Of a stretch of 64,000 nucleotides of DNA, positions 56,166 through 64,000 are shown one piece after another. This DNA is from Muricea muricata. Taxonomy: Eukaryota > Cnidaria > Anthozoa > Malacalcyonacea > Plexauridae. The notes under the pieces are model-generated. The model was not told where the DNA came from. It made no database searches and worked only from the letters and a program-made list of their open reading frames with translations. Numbering within the stretch: position 1 is the first letter of the stretch; the number at the start of each line of letters is the position of its first letter. The stretch spans positions 2,878,501 to 2,942,500 of the forward strand of contig OY979726.1 in the NCBI GenBank assembly GCA_963855995.1, written 5' to 3'. Position numbers and translations under genes: made by a program.

Positions 56166-58799
56166 TTGTACTTCGGTTTATAAACGCATTCAATTATATG
56201 GAATTTGAATATTAGCGGAAAACGTCATTCTACTGCGTCACTACAATCGTAGTAATAATATCCGTAGACTTATTATGATTCGCTCTGTGTCTTACTACAG
56301 TAAACAGCCATCCCGTAATTAGTTCATATAAACACCTAATACAGATAACATGATGTATCCCGCCTCCTCCTACCACAATGTTGTTCTCAGCATGATTTGA
56401 TGGGCAAAATCATGTACGGAGGATAGCGGTTAAAAAGTCTACGAATTATTAACGATTGCAAATGACTATATTGGTCCTTGTTCTCTTCATAGAGAGGTTG
56501 AGATTTGGCTTCCAGTACCTCTACCTTAATCTATCTTTCAGCAAATCAGATGTGCCGGACTTATGCGATTAACCGATCAAATTGTTTAAAAATCGGGAAA
56601 AGGTGGCGGTAGTGGTAGAGGAAGTCAAATCTGAACCCCCCTAATGTACCAAAGACAAACTCTCAATATTTTATTGAGCTTTCGATATTCATAAGTACGG
56701 TATCTGTGAAGTGGTATGAACATAACAACATTTTGATTGACGTTTGACTTGTAGAGTTTGACCTTTGCGGTTTTCATACGATAGTGTGATATAGAGGTTC
56801 GCTGCTGCAAAGTCAAACGTCAAAAATCATGCAGCTCGAACGTCAGGACTCAAATTTGTGAGCTAGTTGACCAACAATAGTACATTTCTAAGCCTAGTAG
56901 CCTCATTTACAAAGTTCAGATCTTTTTTACTAAATTGTATATGGGGTTGCAGCCTTGCAGGACAATTCACGGTTAATATTTCAGTCAGTTGTGGGAAGTT
57001 CATGCGCCAATGTTTGCATTTTGCATAAACGTCGATGATAATTACATATCTATAATGGTCTCTAATTATATACGAAATCTGTAGGCATATTGAAGCATGC
57101 AGTCCTTTTTAACTAAACAAGAAGTTTGGTTGATCGGCTATACATGATTAAACGAATGATTTTGTCTTCATACCCAAATTTGCAAGGTCGACTGGTCGAT
57201 ATATTACGAGTATCACGAGACATCGAGTTTGGGTTCCCGTTTGAGACAAGTTTGACTTTATTTTTAAGTGCTGTTTCAAAGTGGGTTTTTTCGATGTTTT
57301 CTTCTTCAATAACTTTCCGTTCTATAACGTATTCCTCGTTCTTATAATTTTTTTTATAATTAAAATCAAATCAGTCTCATAATAATATCCATAGTCATTA
57401 ACTATTCAAAATGGCATTAAATTCACCGTAGCAAAAAAATGGCACCATTGTTTTTCTTTCTCTCGTGAGAAAGACATGTTAAAGTTTCAATCAAAACGCA
57501 AATGCATTTCTGCATCATTGCACAACTTTAGTTTATTCGTTTTCCACAATCACTTCTTTATTAATTCACTTCTATACTTTCTTAAATTTCGCCTTCGGCT
57601 CAGTGAATGTAGCCTTGTAATCACCTCACCTAATTAGAATCTTTATTTGCAAATGTTCTAACTATAACTTTATTAACGCCCTGCATAAGTGCATGTATCC
57701 CGATTCTCCAACTTAAAGTTTGCACCATGTATATCACCAACTAATATACAGGCAAATGAGCCAAAATCATCATGAATGTTGAGTTATAATATTAAAAAAT
57801 ATAATATTCATTACACAATAATGTATGTATAATTGTATACTGATAATTTACACTTTTTTAAAGACATTAAAATCGGGTTCGGAATTATCTTTAGGCCTAA
57901 ACACAATGAATGAATAAATTACTTCGTACTCGGTCAATAAAATAAAAATTAATGTTGCAAGCTTGTGATTATTTCTAAATTCTAATCAATAATCGACAAT
58001 TTGCCCATCATATTCCGAGCACTGTCGCATTGCATCACTGCAGATAATCTCATTTATCAGTGCCCAAATCTTTTTCATTGCTGCACAATTAGATTGGTTA
58101 TCACTGCGCCTTAGAATAATCCCTAGCTCATAGAGAATGAAATAAACAAGTCATGTATGCAAAAATGCGAAAACAAAAGTTTTCGAATATCGCGAATCGT
58201 TGAGATGCAAATGGGCTAGAAAATGAAAACCACGTTGAAGTTCCTATACACTTGTAAAAACGTTTCATGTTATATATGGGATCAATACGTATTTCCGTGG
58301 TATCATTTTTGTTTATCCCATCAACACAACTCTTAGAAGATGTAATTTAATTGGATGGTAAGAATAAGCGATGGTCGTGGTTATCTCCAATCAGAATGCT
58401 TGATCAGTCCACGTGAAATTTTAAAAACAAGGGTTACGTTAGGATCACGAACCACCTTGACCACCAAATATTCGAACTAGGCAATCGCTTCCGACCTTCT
58501 AGGAGGTGTGACCTTCCTTCACCCACATAGAAGTCTCCACAATACCCGATCTAGAAAAAGCCAGCAAAAATATTCGCACTTATCATTGAACGCTATGATT
58601 ACTGCAATAACACACAGTAAGATTGAGAGAATATATCGCGCAATATATATCAGTTCATGCAAACACCTGATTTATTCCGAAAATATTGTGCTATGAACTA
58701 AGCGTAGATAGTGAGACTGAAAACGATATCGATGTTATACTTTCTTTAATTGCATGTATAGCTGACGTCCGCTGCACGGCGTGTCATTAACTCAGTCGA
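56166..58799. other. Intergenic, no gene or repeat recognised
   Basis: AT-rich DNA. Short frames (for example 57,126-57,347) have no motif, no splice partner and no codon signature. I see no tRNA or rRNA gene. Confidence 0.45.
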
Positions 58800-59024
58800 T
58801 ACATGGCAAAAAAACACGAGTTGTTGAAAACAGGATTGAATAATTTTGTACTGCCCATTCAATGTTGTCAACAACATTGCCCAGCATTGTTAAACCTGAT
58901 TGCGGGCTGGATTCAGGCTCAACAACTTGTTCAGTATTGTTGACAACATTGAACAATGCGGGGAGCACAACATTGTTCAATCCTGTTTTCGACAACCTTC
59001 AACAACTTGTAATTTTTACGCGTG
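58800..59024. mobile_element. Palindromic MITE of the AACAATGTTG family
   Basis: Interior arms GTTGTTGAAAACAGGATTGA and its inverse near 58,985 surround CTCAACAACTTGTTCAGTATT-type palindromes. The right end is TTTTTACGCGTG-TA; the left end is degraded (AAAAAAACACG). Confidence 0.55.
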
Positions 59025-60311
59025 TAGCTCACCGCATACGGGTAGATCTTACTGAGTTTTGTGCCTCGTGCAACCTTTTCTTTAGGATCGAACATGTTTG
59101 ATACGCCAGGACTACTTACATGAGGCATAGAACTCAGTAAAATCCACCCGCACACGGTGATCTACGATCATTTTCAAAAGTACTTGGGACACTAGCACTT
59201 TTTCATGAAAAATCAACGTACACCGTTGATATGTCTATTAAATCCATATTTTCCCCTCCCCGTCTCCCCAATCAATGTTGGTTTCCCAATCTCAAAACCC
59301 CAACGCATAATATGTAATGCTAGGTGGCTCACAACATTGAGAAGGGGGGGGGGGGGAGGGGCGAGGGAATAAATCATTTGTAACAAAATGAGAAATTGCC
59401 TCAAAATGATTGTAGCTATCGGCTGAGCTGTAAACAGACATAAGTACCTTCTTCTCAGCCGATATCTCTCGTGTACTTCATGTATGTACAGTGAAAACAG
59501 TCATAAGGTGCAAACGACATCCAAAATTCGACGTTAACGTTTGAATAACCCTTCGTCAACAAAGTCTATTGCCACTTCCCGGCCCAACTTTTTGCAAAAT
59601 TCTATTCTCCAAACGCACAAATTCATTTTGTTCTAGTAGTGGCTGTCTCGGTCAAACCTCAACTGACCCATCCTCATGCCATATTTATTAGCCAATGAAT
59701 CCCAGTTTCAGTGCAAGAAATCTCCCTTTTCCCAACACAAAATAAGCAATTCGCTGCTGCAATTTTACCCCGGCAGGACCCTCTGCTGCCACCTTTGAGG
59801 TAGTTCAAGAATTCATCTTTGTGGGCTAATTGCATGTCCCTTTCCAGTTTCCAAGATGCATTTATTCTGCGTACAACTGTGTTGTACTACAAGTACAACT
59901 TCTGGTATTGGACGTTCAATTTTCACCGCAAGGTCGAAAGTGCCTATTTAAGTGCCTAGCTAGCCTTACATGTGCCCGAAACAGATTTCATTCTCGTATG
60001 TACGCTAGATACGTTTAATTTGACAGTTGATTTCAACCGTTTCGTAATGGGATATGATTGCCGCCAACTTCGTCTATTGTCGGTAGCGCAAAGCTACGCT
60101 ATATTCAAGCACCACTTAACGAACTCAACCAATATTTACCAGCTTTAGGCAGTGCGTTGCAACAAACTTTTGAATATTATTTCTTTGCAACGGTTTCCAC
60201 ACGTGAACAGTGAATATAAAAGCAAAGAGAATACGATGTTCTTCATCAGTTGCACAGGAAGATTCAACCAGAACGAAGCGCAGAATTTAAAGAAGCTATC
60301 AAGACCCGAAG
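59025..60311. other. Intergenic and possible promoter of the VWA gene
   Basis: A small inverted repeat at about 59,030-59,160 (CACCGCATACGGGTAGATCTT against AATCCACCCGCACACGGTG) and a poly-G run at 59,345. CTATATTC near 60,100 could be a TATA-like box for the gene starting at 60,312, with a 5' leader of about 180 bp. This is weak and inferred from position only. Confidence 0.35.
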
Positions 60312-63300
60312 ATGTTTCGATTAGGGCTGGTCCTAAGCCTTTGCCTCTATGGAGTCGCCGCTTACAGAATGGACTACGAGCTAGAAGATATTGAAGGTTT
60401 GTAGAATGTTTATTAGAAATAAATTTGAAGTTATATTTAAGAAGGAAACGTGGGCGTGTGGGTGTTTAAGCCATCTTAAACCATCTAGGGAAAAAGTTTG
60501 GCAAGAAAAATATCGGCTTGTACAAGCCGTATAGGGACGACGGATTGGCAATTATTAAAAACAGATCAGCACTGTTTGACAGACAAAACCAGAAATGAGA
60601 TCCATAAAGTTTTCAAAAAATTTGGCCTAAAAAGCAGAAGCAAATTACACGCGGTAAACTTCCTAGACGTAACTTTCGACCTTACTACCGGAAAATAAAA
60701 ACCTTATAGGAAGCCCAATGACGATCCGTTATACATACACAAACACTCTAACCATCCACCTTCCATTTAAAGCAACTTCCAGCATCTATCAACAAGCGCA
60801 TTTCAACGCTGTCATCTGACAAACAAGTATTCGACGATTCAGTACAAACATATCAAAACGCACTAGGACATAGTAACTTCAGCCACAAGCTGAAATACAT
60901 GCCACATGTAACACAGCAACCACGCAGGAACAGACAACGCAACATCATTTGGTCTAACCCTCCATTCAGCAAAAACATCAAGTCAAACATTGTACGCGGT
61001 TTCCTCAAGCTTGTAGACACGCACTTTCCAATAGGCTACAAGTTACATGCACAAAATTTTCAATGGGAACACAATTAAGGTCAGTTACAGTTGCATGAGT
61101 AACGTTAAGTCAATTATCACAAACCACAACACAGGCATAATTAGGAAAAGCCAACCACAAGATATTAGTGCAGAGAACTGTAACTGTAGGAACAAGCACG
61201 CATGCCCACTGCAGAACAAGTGCATGAGTAAGGACATTGTATACAAAGCAACCATTAATACAGGCAGCACACAAGACACAATGCACTACATTGGCATGAC
61301 CTCAAACACATTTAAAGAGCGATACAAGAATCATATTAAATCTTTTACACACAAAAAATATTCAAACGAAACGGAACTTTCGAAACACGTTTGGCACTTA
61401 AAGCAAAACAAAACAGATTTCGATTGTAGAGATGCTAGGCTAGAAAATGAGTTTAAACGATGTGTTTATCTCGGCGCATACGTTGGATATTTCGCGATTA
61501 AATGTGCCAAAATTTGCGGTTTTAAAACATTTTGGATGCGATGTTTTGTACGAAGAACTTTCAGTTGCTGTTTAGATATTTCAGAATACGTGTTAAAATG
61601 TGTGGTTTGTTGAGATATTGTGTTAGAAAATGAAACGATGTGTTGGTCTCAGATCACAATTTCTTGTCAGCGGTATCACCCATGAGCGCTGCGGCAATTG
61701 TGATTTAAAATTCCGCTACAACTATGGAAGGCGCAGTATTTAGTACTACGAAATGCCGCCAATATTTCGAAGATGACATCCAATCTTTTTTCAATATTTA
61801 GCCCTCAGCCGAGAATGGGCGCGAGGGGTGCCGGGAACGAGCAACGTCGGCGGAGGAATCAGTGCAGGTAAGAAATTTTTATGATAATTGATCCCAAATG
61901 ATATAATTGATTTATGATAATTAATTCCAAAGATCATTAATAATTCATGAAACGTGCCCGTGTAGGAGTATGAGTCCCGCGCGCCGGGCCCAAAACGGCC
62001 CTGGGTACGAAGTTGTCGATATGTGATAAAGATCTGAATTGAGTTACATAAAACTTTTACTTTGATTTTCTCGTCTTCAACAACATCGATAGGGAACATT
62101 TTGGCGTGCACAAGATTGGTATGATCGTTTTTAGGCCGTTTGATTAAATCGTTTTTAGGTTTGTGCTTTTTCCGATATATAACATGCTCGGCTGCGCTTA
62201 TAAAGCACTTGTGTTTTAAGTAATAGATAAAGCATAAGCAGTCGATTTATATGGATCCGATACAGATCGGATGGGAAAGCTTTATCGTACTTATAAAATG
62301 TCTGGATAAAAACGTTCGTATTTTTTCACAATTTCAAAGAAATGAATGATATTTGGTTAGAAAATCAAACTTGAAGCTTATGTAAATCAGGGTAAAATCT
62401 TTATCCCATTTACAGATATTGATTAAATATGCATTTCTTAATGAATATTATATACAGCTAATTCAAAAAAGGTTGTCCTTTCAAACCTTAAACTCTAAGC
62501 GCGCAAAGGATGATGAGGGACAAATTTTAAGCTGTAGATTTGCATATTGGAGGTATTGGTGAGTGGAATGTTTTCTTGGGGGATTGTTACCATGTCTCTA
62601 AAAAAATGGGCTCCATGCATGCTTTCCAAACAGCTTAAATTGTGCTCCCATCATGATTTCCGTGCTTAGAGTTTAAGGTTTGAAAGGGCAACCTTTTTTG
62701 AATTAGCTGTATATCATGAATATTACATAACTGATTTATATACCCTCGACCTGCTCGCGGGCATCAACACCCTAATTACACACATTTCGCACGCTCTTGT
62801 CAGCTTCTTCCGTAGGTCAGCGGTCAAGCATAGCAACGGCATCGCAAGGGCGTAGGGTCACGGAGAACCTATAGTTATTATTATTATTATTAATGGTTTA
62901 TTTGCATATTATTGCATTAAAAATGAATTACAATATGCTTACATGGAAATATACTAAAATTTACAAAAATGCTAAAATATGAATTGCTATATCTAATATA
63001 TATGAATGTTAAAACCTAATATACAAGTTAAGACCATAAAGGCCTATACATCAACTTGACTATAGCACATTGCCGGGATAAAACTGTTCTTAAACCTCTA
63101 AGTTCTACTTTTGGGAAACGATAGTTGATTATTATTTCTCAGACTCCGTTCATGGACGCTTCCGGGAGTTGACGGCAACAAGTGGTGCAGTTTCGAGCAA
63201 GGCTTAGCAATCTTTTGAAAGGTATTCTGACATATTGAATGCCTTCTATCATCAAGGCGAGAACAACGACTGATAGATAGGGCTAGATAGATAATGATAA

Positions 63301-63742
63301 TAATGCAGTTTTCTCAACTGTTCCTGGCTTGAATTTCGACGCGTGTATACGATTTCCATTCGACTAATTAAGACACATTCATCCATGCAAAGCTTACAAA
63401 TGTTACTAATAAGCTTTTCAATCATATATTTCCACAGAATGTAAGAGGGACATCTGGATTCTTTGGGACACCTCAAGTTCTGTGGGGGAGAACAACTTTA
63501 GAGATGAGATCAAACCATTTTTGGAAGAGTTCCTCCAAAACTCTAAACTGAACGTTGGACCAGATGGCACCAATATTGGCTTCTTGATGTTCAGTGGCGA
63601 TAAGCAAACAAAAGTGGTGCGGAATATGACAGATGATCAAAATGTGGAGACCATTTTACCATGGCTAACCAGTTTGAGATTTCATGACGTTTCATCAGAC
63701 CAGGGGACTCGAACTGGCAAGGCACTTTGGATGGTTAATAAT
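60312..63742 (+). CDS. Secreted von Willebrand factor A domain protein, exons 1-2 (continues beyond window)
   Basis: Exon 1 (60,312-60,396) encodes a signal peptide, MFRLGLVLSLCLYGVAA, then YRMDYELEDIE, and ends at GAAG|GTTTGT in phase 1. Exon 2 (63,438-63,742, acceptor TTTCCACAG, donor AAT|GTGAGA) supplies AA to complete Glu and reads ECKRDIWILWDTSSSVGENN onward. This is a VWA domain with the metal-ion-dependent adhesion site: DTSSS matches DxSxS, and GTRTGKAL near the end carries the expected threonine. The hydrophobic strand IGFLMFSGD follows the usual order. The rest of the domain lies outside the window. VWA proteins bind extracellular matrix or partner proteins. Joining the exons across 3 kb of transposon debris is an inference from phase and signal peptide; either exon could belong to another transcript. 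Confidence 0.75.
60481..61425 (+). pseudogene. Penelope-like retroelement remnant (RT motif plus GIY-YIG endonuclease)
   Basis: Fragments of one protein lie in order but in several frames. First comes FGKKNIGLYKPYRDDGLAII, with the YRDD-type RT active site. Then TRNEIHKVFKKFGL and VNFLDVTFDLTTG, then PHVTQQPRRNRQRN. The longest intact stretch is from 61,047, with a Cys motif (CNCRNKHACPLQNKC) followed by a GIY-YIG endonuclease, VYKATI ... HYIGMTSNTFKERYKNHIKS. RT followed by a GIY-YIG nuclease is the hallmark of Penelope-like elements. At least two frameshifts and a stop after TTGK break the frame. The 5' part is missing, and the 3' side switches abruptly to unrelated sequence near 61,425. 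It lies in sense orientation in the first intron of the VWA gene. Confidence 0.75.
61430..62450. other. VWA gene intron 1, no gene seen
   Basis: Includes a direct repeat of GAAAATGAGTTTAAACGATGTG-like sequence (about 61,445 and 61,628) and an AT-rich segment at 61,880-61,950 between two GC-rich patches. No coding frame recognised. Confidence 0.4.
62455..62709. mobile_element. TA-flanked MITE in VWA intron 1
   Basis: Ends are TA-CAGCTAATTCAAAAAAGG and CCTTTTTTGAATTAGCTG-TA. The arms extend about 60 bp through CCTTTCAAACCTTAAACTC. No coding capacity. The TA target and CAG terminus match the other CAG-ended elements here. Confidence 0.7.
62710..63437. other. VWA gene intron 1, distal part
   Basis: Mostly AT-rich, with a (TTA)n stretch near 62,875-62,890. 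No repeat family or gene recognised before the acceptor at 63,437. Confidence 0.4.
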
Positions 63743-64000
63743 GTGAGAACGAGTTCCTTACTTATCTTAAAATTCCTTAAAAATAACACGGCGGGGGGGG
63801 GGGGATTTTCTAAGACATCGTCTTGAGAGACATGTCTTCCTAAAATTTTTAAACAATGGTACGACAACGATAAAATGCATGTTTTGTGCATCAAAATCGC
63901 CGTCAAATATATTTACTGCTACTTTAGTACTACCGCATTACCCAAGAACAGTTTCTAACCGTTATTATAATAACTTTAGCGAGCATTGTGACGTCTTTTG
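63743..64000. other. VWA gene intron 2, partial
   Basis: Begins with the donor GTGAGA and contains a poly-G run at about 63,792. No further exon before the window end. Confidence 0.5.

Noticed and set aside
57126..57347. Small secreted or membrane protein frame
   Set aside because: No signal peptide or domain, no paralog in the window, and the length is expected by chance in AT-rich DNA.

Overview
The window is animal nuclear DNA: AT-rich, intron-rich and full of small transposons. A cnidarian, probably an anthozoan, is my best guess. This is inference from intronless, lineage-expanded rhodopsin-class receptors, a metazoan-type MCM3AP/GANP gene, tRNA-derived SINE-like fragments, Penelope-like element debris and many TA-flanked palindromic elements. 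No single feature proves the phylum.

Layout. (1) 1-8,670: a tandem array of near-identical intronless seven-transmembrane receptor genes, all on the minus strand. One is cut by the window start, two are complete. The first spacer has been enlarged by a 1.6-kb Tc1/mariner-like foldback element and a CRE-containing MITE. (2) 8,670-10,900: no recognisable gene. (3) About 10,900-21,860: a satellite array of about 25 well-conserved 365-bp monomers (12,150-21,275) with decayed copies on both sides. Part of it has a four-monomer higher-order period, and one decayed monomer is interrupted by a TTAA-flanked inverted repeat. (4) 22,237-49,538, minus strand: a complete MCM3AP (GANP) gene, which I assembled as 38 coding exons. 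Every splice phase is compatible and the sum is 6,228 nt, giving 2,075 codons plus stop. Its product is the scaffold of the TREX-2 mRNA-export complex at the nuclear pore: an FG-repeat N-terminus, an RRM-like region, the SAC3/GANP helical domain and a long C-terminal half. The introns hold at least a dozen palindromic MITEs, a (TATGG)n tract and a SINE carrying a nested hAT-like MITE. (5) 49,540-60,310: intergenic DNA with more palindromic elements, a 404-bp (TTGA)n microsatellite and the 3' end of a truncated LINE. (6) 60,312 to the window end, plus strand: the first two exons of a secreted protein with a von Willebrand factor A domain. Its 3-kb first intron contains a broken Penelope-like retroelement (YRDD reverse-transcriptase motif and GIY-YIG endonuclease) and a MITE.

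The three gene loci show no functional link; they are neighbours only. The most noteworthy points are the receptors' loss of nearly all class A activation motifs, the organisation of the 365-bp satellite, the dispersal of TGACGTCA sites by a MITE, and the dense TA-targeting palindromes inside one essential gene. I found no CRISPR array, operon or prokaryotic system, as expected for eukaryotic DNA. Exon borders are read from GT/AG sites and phase only; no transcript evidence was available.
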